In this document: positions 36,103-44,527 of the stretch, in pieces
Layout of the letters: each line of letters begins with the position of its first letter
Position numbering within the stretch: position 1 is the first letter of the stretch
Source: Labrys wisconsinensis
GTDB lineage: Bacteria; Pseudomonadota; Alphaproteobacteria; Rhizobiales; Labraceae
Direction of reading: 5' to 3'
NCBI RefSeq assembly: GCF_030814995.1
Contig: NZ_JAUSVX010000003.1
Location: 124,001 to 188,000, forward strand
Length of the DNA stretch: 64,000 bases
Made by a program: the position numbers and the translations under genes
Notes under the pieces: model-generated
What the model saw: only the letters and a program-made list of their open reading frames with translations
Told to the model about the DNA's origin: nothing
Database searches by the model: none

Positions 36103-37382
36103 GCCGGTGTTCCGTTCAAGAGGGCATCGAGACGTCTGGCGGCCGTGGACGGGCCGTGGGCTGCCTGCATCGCCGCCGAGGCTTTGGCAAGGCGCGCCGC
36201 CATCGCCTCGTCGGTGAGAAGGCGATGGACATTGTGGGCCAGCGCATCGGGGCTCCAGCTCGCCCGGTGCATCTTGATGCCGTGGCCGGTCTCGTCGACG
36301 CGCTGGGCATTGTCGTGGCCGTCCCAGACATAGGGCATGATGATGGCGGGCTTGCCGAAATAGAGGCACTCGGTGAAGGTGTTGTTGCCGCCGTGATGGA
36401 TGACGGCATCGACCTGCGGAATCACCGAAGGCTGCGGGAACCACTTGCCGAGCACAACGTTCGGCGGCGGCGCCTCGTATTCGTCGATATAGGCTCCGAC
36501 ATTGACCAAGGCTCGCACCGGCATGGCGCCGAGCGCCGCGATCAGGCGCTTCAGCACCGGCGTGTCGCCGGAGCCGAGCGAGCCGAAGGAGACGTAGATG
36601 AGCGGCTTGCCGGCATTGGCCGCGAACGCCGGCACCACATAGGGCTTGTCCTGCCGCACCGAGCCTTCGAGGTACTGGAAGCGCCCGGGGTCGAGCGGCT
36701 CACGGCGCCTGAAGCGCACCGCCTCGGGATAGAGCAGGATGTTGAGATAGGGCGAGGCCTCGAAGAACTGGCCGAGCGGATAGGGCTCCTCGCCGTTCTC
36801 GCGCAGGAAATCGTTGAAGCGGGCATGGATCGGCCCGATCACCGCGTTGAAATGCGCCTCGAAGGCGGCGAAGCCGGGCTTGTCGCCCTCGGCGCAGCCG
36901 GAAAGGTGCGGCGGGATGTCGGGGTCGGGGATCTCGTTCTCGCTGCAGGAGATGATCCGGACCCAGGGTTTGCCGTAGTGCTTGATGGCCGGAAACAGGA
37001 TGACGTTGTCGACGCAGATCAGGTCCGGCTTCACCGCGTCGAGCACGCGCGGCAGGTCCTTCTGGGCCCAGACCGCGGTGTCGACGATGGCGTCCCAGCA
37101 ATCCCTGACATAGGTGCCGACCTGCTCGTAGGGCGTCTTGTTGAAGTTCGGGATATGGCCGTTGATGAAGGTCTGCCAGTACTGCGCCAGCTCGTCGGCG
37201 CCCATCGGCGGGGCCATGGTGACGATGTGCTCGGGAAAGCCGTATTCGGCATAGGTGCCGGCCATGTCGCCGGCGGTGATGAACGTTGCCTTGTGCCCCA
37301 GCGCCTCGCAGGCCTGGGCGATGCCGACCGAGTTGAGCGCCGGCCCGTAGGCTGCCTCGGGAAAGAACGCGATTGTCGCCAT
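36099..37382 (-). CDS. GT1-like UDP-glycosyltransferase
   Basis: 427-residue glycosyltransferase of the UGT/macrolide glycosyltransferase type (GT-B fold). The C-terminal donor-binding motif WFPQPSVIPQVDAVIHHGGNN plus TFTE is a PSPG-like sequence. The N-terminal half (MATIAFFPEAAYGPALNSVG..) binds the acceptor. Such enzymes attach a sugar from a nucleotide donor to small molecules, amines or polyketides. It has no signal peptide or membrane helix. It is odd inside an importer/dehydrogenase operon and may act on the imported compound. The ATG at 37382 follows GGGAG; an upstream extension of 41 residues is unlikely. Confidence 0.88.
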   Translation of the reverse strand: MATIAFFPEAAYGPALNSVGIAQACEALGHKATFITAGDMAGTYAEYGFPEHIVTMAPPMGADELAQYWQTFINGHIPNFNKTPYEQVGTYVRDCWDAIVDTAVWAQKDLPRVLDAVKPDLICVDNVILFPAIKHYGKPWVRIISCSENEIPDPDIPPHLSGCAEGDKPGFAAFEAHFNAVIGPIHARFNDFLRENGEEPYPLGQFFEASPYLNILLYPEAVRFRRREPLDPGRFQYLEGSVRQDKPYVVPAFAANAGKPLIYVSFGSLGSGDTPVLKRLIAALGAMPVRALVNVGAYIDEYEAPPPNVVLGKWFPQPSVIPQVDAVIHHGGNNTFTECLYFGKPAIIMPYVWDGHDNAQRVDETGHGIKMHRASWSPDALAHNVHRLLTDEAMAARLAKASAAMQAAHGPSTAARRLDALLNGTPA

Positions 37383-37395
37383 GAAGCGCTCCCTG

Positions 37396-38508
37396 TCAGG
37401 ATCCATGCGGGGTTGAAGCGGGCTCCGGACCGCCGCCGAGCAGGCGGGCATGGGCCGGATCGAAGACGGCGACCGCCGCGTCGCCGACGTCGAGCGGGGC
37501 GGCATCGATATCGGCGGCGCGGCGGGCGATGCTGAGCGTGGCGCCGTTGGCGAGCCTCAGATGCACGCTCTGCCCGGCGCCGTGATAGGCGATCTCGGCG
37601 ACGGCGCCCGGGAGGGCCGTCCCGGGCGCGGCCGCGCCGCCGGTCTTGGCCAGGGCGATGCGCTCGGGCCGGATGGCGAGGCACCCCTGCCCGTCGGCGA
37701 CGCCGTCGGCGCGGATGCCCGGCAGGGCGCCGAGGCCCTCGACCACCAGCCGGTCGCCGGCAATGCGGCCCTCGATCAGGTTCATCTGGCCGAGGAAGCG
37801 GGCGGCGAAACGGTTGCGCGGCCGCTCATAGACCTCGGCCGGCGTGCCGAGCTGGGCGATGCGGCCGCGGTCGAGCACGGCGATGCGGTCGGACATCACC
37901 AGCGCCTCCTCCTGGTCGTGGGTGACGACGACGAAGGCGATGCCGATCTCGCGCTGCATGCGCTTGAGCTCCAGCTGCATCTGCTCACGCAGCCGCCGGT
38001 CGAGCGCCGACAGCGGCTCGTCGAGCAGCAGCAGCCGCGGCCGCTTGACCAGGGCGCGGGCGAGCGCCACGCGCTGGCGCTGGCCGCCGGAGAGCTGCGC
38101 CGGGCGGCGGCCGGCGAGGTCGGAGAGCAGCGTCAGGGCCAGCATGTCGCCGACGCGCCGGCGCACCTCGCCGCCCGCCACGCCCTCGGCCTCCAGGCCA
38201 TAGGCGACGTTCTGCGCCACGGTCATGTGCGGGAACAGGGCGTAGGACTGGAACATCATGTTGACCGGCCGCCGGTTCGGCCGCGTCGCGGTGACGTCCT
38301 GCCCGTCGATCAGGATGCGCCCGGCATCCGCGATCTCGAAGCCGGCGATCATGCGCAGCAGCGTGGTCTTGCCGCAGCCCGACGGCCCGAGCAGGGCGAA
38401 GAACTCCTCGGCGCCGACGCCGAGGCCGACCCCGTCGACGGCGAGGAGCGAGCCGAACCGCCTGGTCAGGCGCTCGACCGTGAGGATGTCGCCTCCGGCC
38501 GGGGTCAT
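37396..38508 (-). CDS. Polyamine-type ABC transporter ATP-binding protein (PotA family)
   Basis: 370-residue ATPase. Walker A GPSGCGKTT, signature LSGGQRQRVALARAL, Walker B LLLLDEPLSALD and switch VTHDQEEAL are intact; a C-terminal TOBE-like regulatory domain (about residues 280-365) follows. The ATG at 38508 overlaps the upstream permease stop. It powers import of a spermidine/putrescine-like cationic substrate or another small amine; specificity is inferred from family only. Confidence 0.94.
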   Translation of the reverse strand: MTPAGGDILTVERLTRRFGSLLAVDGVGLGVGAEEFFALLGPSGCGKTTLLRMIAGFEIADAGRILIDGQDVTATRPNRRPVNMMFQSYALFPHMTVAQNVAYGLEAEGVAGGEVRRRVGDMLALTLLSDLAGRRPAQLSGGQRQRVALARALVKRPRLLLLDEPLSALDRRLREQMQLELKRMQREIGIAFVVVTHDQEEALVMSDRIAVLDRGRIAQLGTPAEVYERPRNRFAARFLGQMNLIEGRIAGDRLVVEGLGALPGIRADGVADGQGCLAIRPERIALAKTGGAAAPGTALPGAVAEIAYHGAGQSVHLRLANGATLSIARRAADIDAAPLDVGDAAVAVFDPAHARLLGGGPEPASTPHGS

Positions 38509-39308
38509 GACCGGACCTCCTCGTTCGGCGAGAGCCGCTGGGCGGCGAACAGGAGCGTGCAGGTGACGAGCAGCGTCAGGGTGGCCAGCGCATTGATCTC
38601 CGGCGTCACGCCGAAGCGGATCATGGCGTAGATCTGCATCGGCAGGGTCGTCGAGGCCGCCCCTGCCCCGGCGGTGAAATAGGCGATGATGAACTCGTCG
38701 ACCGAGAGGGTGAAGGCGAGCAGCGCGGCGGCGACCACGCCCGGCAGGATCGAGGGCAGCACCACCTTGAAGAAGGTGCGCGGCCCGCTCGCCCCGAGGT
38801 CGGCAGAGGCCTCCACCAGCGCGAAGTCGAAATGCTTCAGGCGGGTGCGCACCATCATGCAGACATAGGCGACGTCGAAGGTGACGTGCGAGAGCACGAT
38901 CGAATAGAGCCCGAGCGTCATCTGCAGCGCCGTGAAGAAAGACAGGAGCGCGATGGCGAGCACGATGTCCGGGATGATCAAAGGCATGGTCAGCACCGCA
39001 TCGAGCAGCCCGGCGCCGCGCCGGCGCCCCCGGGCCTCCACGGCGAAGGCGAGCAGGGTGCCGAGGACCGTGGCGATGGCGGTGACGCAGACCGCGACGA
39101 CAAGGCTGTTCCACCCGGCATGGAGGATCTTGGGCGAGGCGGCGAGCGCCGCATACCACCGGGTCGAGAAGCCGGACCACACGGTCGGCAGGCCGGCCTC
39201 GTTGAAGCTCAGGAGCACGACGACGGCGATCGGCCCGTAGAGGAAGGCATAGACCAGCCACAGATGCGCCCGGAGGCCGCGGGCCGGCAGGCCGAGCGTG
39301 TTCCTCAT
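38505..39308 (-). CDS. Polyamine-type ABC transporter permease (PotC family)
   Basis: 267-residue permease with six hydrophobic helices. The EAA loop appears as ALVEASADLGASGPRTFFKVVLPSILPG. The last helices include LSVDEFIIAYFTAGAG, typical of PotC. Its ATG overlaps the stop of the PotB-like gene by ATGA, and its own stop overlaps the ATPase start by ATGA. Confidence 0.94.
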   Translation of the reverse strand: MRNTLGLPARGLRAHLWLVYAFLYGPIAVVVLLSFNEAGLPTVWSGFSTRWYAALAASPKILHAGWNSLVVAVCVTAIATVLGTLLAFAVEARGRRRGAGLLDAVLTMPLIIPDIVLAIALLSFFTALQMTLGLYSIVLSHVTFDVAYVCMMVRTRLKHFDFALVEASADLGASGPRTFFKVVLPSILPGVVAAALLAFTLSVDEFIIAYFTAGAGAASTTLPMQIYAMIRFGVTPEINALATLTLLVTCTLLFAAQRLSPNEEVRS

Positions 39309-40165
39309 GCCGCAGCTCCCCGGCGGGCCGCTCGTCCGGCCAGGGCGGCCTGGGCGAAAAGCAGGAGCATCATCACGGCGATCAGCACCAGGGCCAGGGC
39401 AGCGCCGAACGGCCAGTCCCGGGCGGTGAGGAATTGATCATAGATCAGATTGCCGATCATCTGGACCTGGCCGCCGCCGAGCAGGTCGGCGGTGACGAAA
39501 TTGCCGATGGACAGGACGAAGATGAAGACGGCGCCGGTGGCGATGCCCGGCAGGGTGAGGGGCAGCATCACCTTGACGAAGGTGCGCGCGAGCCCGGCGC
39601 CGAGATCGGCCGAGGCTTCGAGCAGCGCGCGGTCGAGGCGGCTGATCGAGGTGTAGATCGAGAGCACGACGAAGGGCAGGTAGGAATAGACGAGGCCGAG
39701 CACCACGGCGGGCTCGCTGTAGAGCATGTCGAGCGGTTCGGCCGTGATCCCGCTCGCGACAAGGGCGCCGTTGGCCAGGCCCTTGCGGTTGAGCAGCACC
39801 ATCCAGGCATAGGTGCGGATGAGGTAATTGGTCCAGAACGGCAGCATCACCAGGAAGAGCAGCAGCGTGTGCCGCCGGGCGGGCGCCAGCGAGATGGCCA
39901 GGGCGGCGGGATAAGCCAGGATCACCGCCACGACGGTGGCCGCCAGCGCGACGCGGGCCGAGCCGAGGAAGACCTCGACATAGAGCGGGTCGAGGACCCG
40001 GGCAAAGTTGTCCAGGGTCCGCGCCTCGTAGTCGATGCCGCCATAGATGCCACGCTCGAAGAAGGCGTTGACGAACAGCACGCCGCAGGGAACGAGCAGG
40101 AACAGCGCGATCCATCCGAGGCCCGGCGCGGCCAGCAGCATTCGCGACCATCGCGAGGTGATCAT
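39305..40165 (-). CDS. Polyamine-type ABC transporter permease (PotB family)
   Basis: 286-residue permease with six helices. The EAA loop is ALLEASADLGAGLARTFVKVMLPLTLPG. The periplasmic loop segment ERGIYGGIDYEARTLDNFARVLDP is typical of PotB-like proteins. The ATG at 40165 is chosen because the first helix starts just after it; an in-frame extension to 40231 lies over the intergenic gap after the binding-protein gene. Confidence 0.93.
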   Translation of the reverse strand: MITSRWSRMLLAAPGLGWIALFLLVPCGVLFVNAFFERGIYGGIDYEARTLDNFARVLDPLYVEVFLGSARVALAATVVAVILAYPAALAISLAPARRHTLLLFLVMLPFWTNYLIRTYAWMVLLNRKGLANGALVASGITAEPLDMLYSEPAVVLGLVYSYLPFVVLSIYTSISRLDRALLEASADLGAGLARTFVKVMLPLTLPGIATGAVFIFVLSIGNFVTADLLGGGQVQMIGNLIYDQFLTARDWPFGAALALVLIAVMMLLLFAQAALAGRAARRGAAA

Positions 40166-40193
40166 GGGCGGTTGCCCGGTTCCCCTCTCCCTC

Positions 40194-41273
40194 TCACTTC
40201 GCCGCCATGATCTCCGTGACAGCGCGGGCATAGTCCTTCTGGGTCTTGCCGACGTCGAGGAGCTGCTCCTGCTTCAGGAGCTCGGCCGGCGTCATCGCCA
40301 GGTTCGGGTATTTTTCGAACAATGCCTTGTCGAGGCTCTCCATGCCGGCCTTGTTCGGCGTCTTGTACATGACGGTCTCGGACACCCATTTCGCCACGTC
40401 GGGCTGCAGGATGAAATCGAGGAAGGCGTGCGCCGCCGCCTTGTTCTGCGAGGCCGCGGTGATGACGATGGTGTCGACCCAGAGGTCGGTGCCCTCCTTC
40501 GGGACCACGTATTTGATCGCCGCGTTTTCAGCGGTGCCGTAATTGCACCAGCCGTCCCAGGCATGGACCAGCAGCGCCTCGCCGGAGACGAGCTTGGAAT
40601 AGAAGGTCGTGTCGTCATAGGCGAGCAGCGACTTCTTGGTCTCGCCGAGCAGCGCGGCGGTCGCCTTGATCTTCGCCGGATCGGTCTCGTTGACCGAGAG
40701 CCCCTGCTCCTTGAAGCCGGCGCCGAGCAGCCAGCGGTCCGTCGCCAGCATGGTGACCTTCTTGACCAGCTCCGGCGCCGGCTTCAGCAGGTCGTCCCAG
40801 CCGGTCGGCGCCGCCTTGACCAGGTCCGAGCGGTAGCAGAGCCCCGTCGTGCCCCAGGAATAGGGGATCGAGAAGGTGTTGCCCGGGTCGTGCTTGAGCT
40901 GCGAGGCCTCGGGATAGAGGTTCTTCAGGTTCGGGATCTTGTCGTGGTCGAGCTTGGCGACGAGGCCGAGCTTGTCGAGCGCCTGGGCGAACTGGCCGGA
41001 GACGAACAGCACATCGTAGCCCTTGCCGCCGCCGGCGACGACCTTGCCCATGATCTCCTCGTTGGTGGCATGGACGGTGAGCTCGGCCTCATAACCGGTC
41101 GCCGCCTTGAAGCGGTCGAGCAGGTCCTTCGGCATGTAGGCGTCCCAGTTGGAGATCACCAGCTTGCCGTCGGCTCTCGCCGTGCCGCCCGGCGCGGCCA
41201 GGGCCAGCATCGTGCCGAGCGCCAGGGCGCCGGCGAAACCTGAAAAGGTGGAAGCAGTCCCGATCATGCGCAT
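40194..41273 (-). CDS. Polyamine-type ABC transporter substrate-binding protein (PotD family)
   Basis: 359-residue periplasmic protein, with a signal peptide ending at about residue 34 (GTARAD). The mature part has the family marks KLVISNWDAYMPKDLLDRFKAATG, then DVLFVSGQFAQALDKLG and VPKEGTDLWVDTIVI. It is the first gene of a nine-gene operon and defines what enters the pathway. The acidic aspartate/glutamate residues expected to bind amine groups cannot be checked without a model. The start could be 41273 or 41309. Confidence 0.93.
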   Translation of the reverse strand: MRMIGTASTFSGFAGALALGTMLALAAPGGTARADGKLVISNWDAYMPKDLLDRFKAATGYEAELTVHATNEEIMGKVVAGGGKGYDVLFVSGQFAQALDKLGLVAKLDHDKIPNLKNLYPEASQLKHDPGNTFSIPYSWGTTGLCYRSDLVKAAPTGWDDLLKPAPELVKKVTMLATDRWLLGAGFKEQGLSVNETDPAKIKATAALLGETKKSLLAYDDTTFYSKLVSGEALLVHAWDGWCNYGTAENAAIKYVVPKEGTDLWVDTIVITAASQNKAAAHAFLDFILQPDVAKWVSETVMYKTPNKAGMESLDKALFEKYPNLAMTPAELLKQEQLLDVGKTQKDYARAVTEIMAAK

Positions 41274-41521
41274 CGCGGGGTCCCCAGGGATGGTGCCGGC
41301 ATGCCTCATCGGGCGCGCCTTATGTCTTATGCGGCCTTACTGTACACGCAGAACACAGTCTGAAAAGCCATAACTGAATAATTTTTAAAAATAATACATT
41401 CCGTGATGTGACGTGCGGCACGGCGTCGGCGGCCGGAGGCACGCCGGCCAGCCGCCGTCGGCACGGCGCGCTGGAAAACCGCGGGCGCCGCTCCATGTTT
41501 CGCTGGCGAAGGAGAGGCGCG

Positions 41522-41884
41522 ATGAAACAGCCCGGTCCTGACCATCCCATCACCATCGAGCTCGGCACCAGGCGCGTGCGGGTCCTGTTCAACGGCTTCG
41601 TGGTGGCCGACACGATCCGCACCCTGGACCTCAGGGAGGCCGGCCATCCCCTGGTCCGCTACGTCCCGCGCGAGGATGCGGACATGCGGCTGCTACGCCG
41701 CAGCGACCACGAAACCCATTGTCCGTACAAGGGCGAGGCCAGCCATTTCACCATCGTCGCCGACGGCCGGGAGGCGGAGAACGCGGTGTGGAGCTACGAG
41801 CACCCCTCCCGCGCCATGGCGGCCATCGCCTGGCACCTGGCCTTCTATCCCGACCGGGTCGACGCGATCGAGGTCCTCGGCTGA
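41522..41884 (+). CDS. DUF427 protein, first copy
   Basis: 120-residue soluble protein of the DUF427 family. Recognisable segments are GPDHPITIELGTRRVRVLFNG, YVPREDADMRLL, THCPYKGEASHF and NAVWSYEHPS. The function is unknown; members are beta-rich and often act as small partner proteins. It is followed 97 bases later by a paralogue of the same length. The ATG at 41522 has AAGGAGAGG upstream. The segment before it at about 41375-41400 is very AT-rich. Confidence 0.88.
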   Translation: MKQPGPDHPITIELGTRRVRVLFNGFVVADTIRTLDLREAGHPLVRYVPREDADMRLLRRSDHETHCPYKGEASHFTIVADGREAENAVWSYEHPSRAMAAIAWHLAFYPDRVDAIEVLG

Positions 41885-41980
41885 CGAGGAGGCGAGGTCT
41901 TCCGTCGCAGGTCGAGGGCGCGGCTCGGGCCTTCAAAAGCCGCGTTGCCGCTCCCATGTCCGGTGCACAGGAGAATCGCC

Positions 41981-42343
41981 ATGAAAGAGCCAGGCCCCGA
42001 TCATCCCATCACCGTCACGCCGAACGCGCGGCGGGTGCGCGTCGTCTTCAACGGCCGGGTGGTGGCCGAGACGGCACGCGCGCTGACGCTGAAGGAATCG
42101 ACGTATCCCGCGGTGCAGTACATCCCGCGCGAGGACGCCGACATGAGCCTGTTCGAGCGCACGGCGCACGCAACGCATTGCCCCTACAAGGGCGATGCGA
42201 GCTACTTCACCCTCCGCGCCGACGGACGGGAGGCTGCGAATGCGGTATGGAGCTACGAGCACCCCTACAAGGCGGTGTCGGGCATCGCCGGGCACCTCGC
42301 CTTCTATCCCGACCGGGTCGACCGGATCGAGGAGCTGGGCTGA
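41981..42343 (+). CDS. DUF427 protein, second copy
   Basis: 120-residue paralogue of the preceding gene: it keeps the same starting pattern GPDHPITVTPNARRVRVVFNG and the THCPYKGDASYF and NAVWSYEHPY segments. It has its own AGGAGAA ribosome binding site. The pair points to a tandem duplication that has already diverged. The function is unknown. Confidence 0.88.
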   Translation: MKEPGPDHPITVTPNARRVRVVFNGRVVAETARALTLKESTYPAVQYIPREDADMSLFERTAHATHCPYKGDASYFTLRADGREAANAVWSYEHPYKAVSGIAGHLAFYPDRVDRIEELG

Positions 42344-42378
42344 AGAGGCACTGCTCTCCCGTCGCACTCCCGAATTCG

Positions 42379-42416
42379 AATAGGACTTGATCCTATTTGC
42401 CATGGTATCGTGGCAA
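42379..42416. promoter_or_regulatory. Double palindromic operator of the ParDE pair
   Basis: Two adjacent perfect inverted repeats just before parD: AATAGGA-N5-TCCTATT (42379-42397) and TTGCCA-N8-TGGCAA (42397-42416). Tandem palindromes at this position are typical operators of toxin-antitoxin operons bound by the antitoxin, which is inferred here. Confidence 0.65.
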
Positions 42417-42430
42417 TGAGGGGCCACGCC

Positions 42431-42706
42431 ATGAGAACCACCCAGCAATTCAGCATCACCCTTCCGCACGACATGGCGGAAGCCGTCGAGCGCAAGATCG
42501 CATCGGGCAGCTATGCGTCGGTCAGCGAAGTCATGCGCGACGGCGTCCGCGCTTTGCTGGAGCGCGATGCGGCGGTCGAGAGATGGCTGCGCGAGGAGGT
42601 GCTCGCCGGCCATGCCGAGTACATGGCCGATCCTGACAAAGGTATCCCCGCCGAAGAAATCCTCGACCGCATCAAGGCCCGACGCGCTCCGCCCGAATCT
42701 TGCTGA
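42431..42706 (+). CDS. parD: ParD-family antitoxin
   Basis: 91-residue antitoxin with a ribbon-helix-helix N-terminus (RTTQQFSITLPHDMAEAVERKIASGSYASVSEVMRDG) that would bind the palindromes upstream, and a C-terminal acidic helix that binds the toxin. The ATG at 42431 follows GAGGGG at good spacing. The stop lies a few bases before the toxin start, so the pair is coupled. Confidence 0.92.
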   Translation: MRTTQQFSITLPHDMAEAVERKIASGSYASVSEVMRDGVRALLERDAAVERWLREEVLAGHAEYMADPDKGIPAEEILDRIKARRAPPESC

Positions 42707-42711
42707 TTCCC

Positions 42712-43011
42712 GTGCAAGTCATCTTCACGCCCCTGGCGGAGCGGCAGATCACTGCGTTGCACGACTATATCACCGGACAGGCAGGCCAACGTCGGGCGGA
42801 CGCCTATGTCGGCCGCATCCTGTCATGCTGCCAGAGTCTCTCGACCTTCCCGCAACGAGGAAGCCGGCGCGACGACCTCTTGCCGGGATTGCGCACGATC
42901 GGCTTTGAGCGTCGAGTGACGATCGCGTTTGTCGTCGCTGCGGACGCCGTTCTGATCGAAGGCATCTTCTACGGCGGGCAAGATTTCGAGGCTTCGTTCC
43001 TCGACACCTGA
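42712..43011 (+). CDS. parE: ParE/RelE-family toxin
   Basis: 99-residue toxin with the fold marks of RelE/ParE proteins: VIFTPLAERQITALHDYI, AYVGRILSCCQSLSTFP and the conserved tail IEGIFYGGQDFEA. ParE members inhibit DNA gyrase. I use the GTG at 42712; an alternative TTG at 42700 overlaps the antitoxin stop. No clear ribosome binding site is present, so coupling with parD is likely. Confidence 0.88.
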   Translation: MQVIFTPLAERQITALHDYITGQAGQRRADAYVGRILSCCQSLSTFPQRGSRRDDLLPGLRTIGFERRVTIAFVVAADAVLIEGIFYGGQDFEASFLDT

Positions 43012-43036
43012 GGCGACAGTCGCCGCCGGCCGCCCC

Positions 43037-43537
43037 CTACCCCGCCGAGCCCTGGGCGATCGGCGGCTGGAAGGTATATCCCATGTCCCAGGGGAAATAG
43101 ATCCAGGTGTCCTGGCTGACCTCGGTGATGAAGGTGTCGACCAGCGGCCGGCCGAGGGGCTTGGCATAGACGGTGGCGACATGGGCCTTGGGCAGGCGGT
43201 CGCGCACCACGCGGGCGGTCTTGCCGGTGTCGACCAGGTCGTCGACCACCAGGATGCCCTCCCCGCCATTGGCGGCGAGGGCGTCGTCGACGTCCTTCAG
43301 CACGTGAAGGCCGCCTTGCGTGGTGTAGTCGTGATAGCTGGCGATGCAGACCGTCTCGATCAGCCGGATGCCGAGCTCGCGCGAGATGATCGCCGCCGGC
43401 ACCAGGCCGCCGCGCGTGATGCAGACGATGGCCGAGAACGGCCCGGAGCCGGACAGCCGCCAGGCGAGGGCGCGCGCATCGCGATGGAACTGGTCCCAGG
43501 AGACGGGGAAGGCCTTGTCGGGCGGGGCAGGACTCAT
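43037..43537 (-). CDS. gpt: Xanthine phosphoribosyltransferase
   Basis: 166-residue PRTase of the bacterial xanthine-guanine type, which recycles xanthine (and guanine) to the mononucleotide. The PRPP loop is [15 protein letters not shown] and the substrate-side segment is IYFPWDMGY. Length and motifs match the family. The ATG at 43537 follows AAGGATC. Convergent with parE, only about 25 bases apart. Confidence 0.94.
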   Translation of the reverse strand: MSPAPPDKAFPVSWDQFHRDARALAWRLSGSGPFSAIVCITRGGLVPAAIISRELGIRLIETVCIASYHDYTTQGGLHVLKDVDDALAANGGEGILVVDDLVDTGKTARVVRDRLPKAHVATVYAKPLGRPLVDTFITEVSQDTWIYFPWDMGYTFQPPIAQGSAG

Positions 43538-43695
43538 CGTCCGATCCTTCTGCGGAAAGCCGCGGCACGTGGCGCCGTGGCCGGCGATAAAGCGCAAGCG
43601 CGCCCGTTCCACAAGCCCCGCGCGACACGGCCGGCGATGCGGCCTCAGCCTGTGCCGGAACCGCCGTGCGATCAAGCACCGCCAGCGGCCGGGCC

Positions 43696-44448
43696 TCAGC
43701 CCTGCTTCTGCGCGACGACGGCGCGCACCATCAGCTCCACCGCGGTCTTGGCCGCGGCCACCGCGGCCGGATCCTTGCCGCGGATGACGAGCTGGGTCTG
43801 GAAGCCCTGCGGGCCGAAGGAGGGATAGGAGCCGATCGAGACGTCGGCGTGCTCGGCGGCGATCGCCGCCAGCGGCTGGGCGATCATGCCCTCGCCGATG
43901 CCGTAGCCCGGCGAGACCGTCTCGGCGATCATCCTGGCGCCGGTCTCGAGCGTCGGCACGATGGAGTCGAGCATGCGCTGCATGATGTGGGGCACGCCGG
44001 CCATGACGATGACGTTGCCGATCTTGAAGCCGGGCGCGCCGGAGACCGGGTTCTCGATCAGGTCGGCACCGTCGGGGATACGGGCCATGCGCAGCCGCGC
44101 CTCGGTGAGCTCGCCGTCGGCGTAGCGCGCCTTGAGGATCGCCACGGCGCGCGGGTCATGGTCGATGCCGACGCCGAAGGCCTTGGCCATGGCATCGGCG
44201 GTGATGTCGTCATGGGTCGGGCCGATGCCGCCGGTGGAGAAGACATAGGTGTAGCGCGCCCTGAGCGCGTCGACCGCGGCGACGATCTCGGCCTCGACGT
44301 CCGGCACGACGCGGACCTCGCGCGCGTCGATGCCGACGCCGCCGAGATATTCGGCGATGTAGCCGATGTTCTTGTCCTTGGTGCGGCCGGAGAGGATCTC
44401 GTCGCCGATGACGAGGATCGCGGCGGTGACGGTCTTGAATTCGGTCAT
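43696..44448 (-). CDS. CinA-like molybdopterin-binding domain protein
   Basis: 250-residue protein made of the MoCF_biosynth domain found at the N-terminus of Cin[14 protein letters not shown] near residue 15-28, and [18 protein letters not shown] at about 72-89. The C-terminal deamidase half of full CinA is absent, as in some NMN-amidase-unlinked homologues. The role is probably in pyridine nucleotide repair-type hydrolysis (ADP-ribose pyrophosphatase-like), inferred from family. The ATG at 44448 follows GGAG; a longer start is less likely. Confidence 0.88.
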   Translation of the reverse strand: MTEFKTVTAAILVIGDEILSGRTKDKNIGYIAEYLGGVGIDAREVRVVPDVEAEIVAAVDALRARYTYVFSTGGIGPTHDDITADAMAKAFGVGIDHDPRAVAILKARYADGELTEARLRMARIPDGADLIENPVSGAPGFKIGNVIVMAGVPHIMQRMLDSIVPTLETGARMIAETVSPGYGIGEGMIAQPLAAIAAEHADVSIGSYPSFGPQGFQTQLVIRGKDPAAVAAAKTAVELMVRAVVAQKQG

Positions 44449-44527
44449 GGATGAAGCTCCGGCATCACGCCGGTTTATAGCGTGACGCCGCAGAAGCAAG
44501 AACCCTGCAAACAGAACCCGGCGTGGC

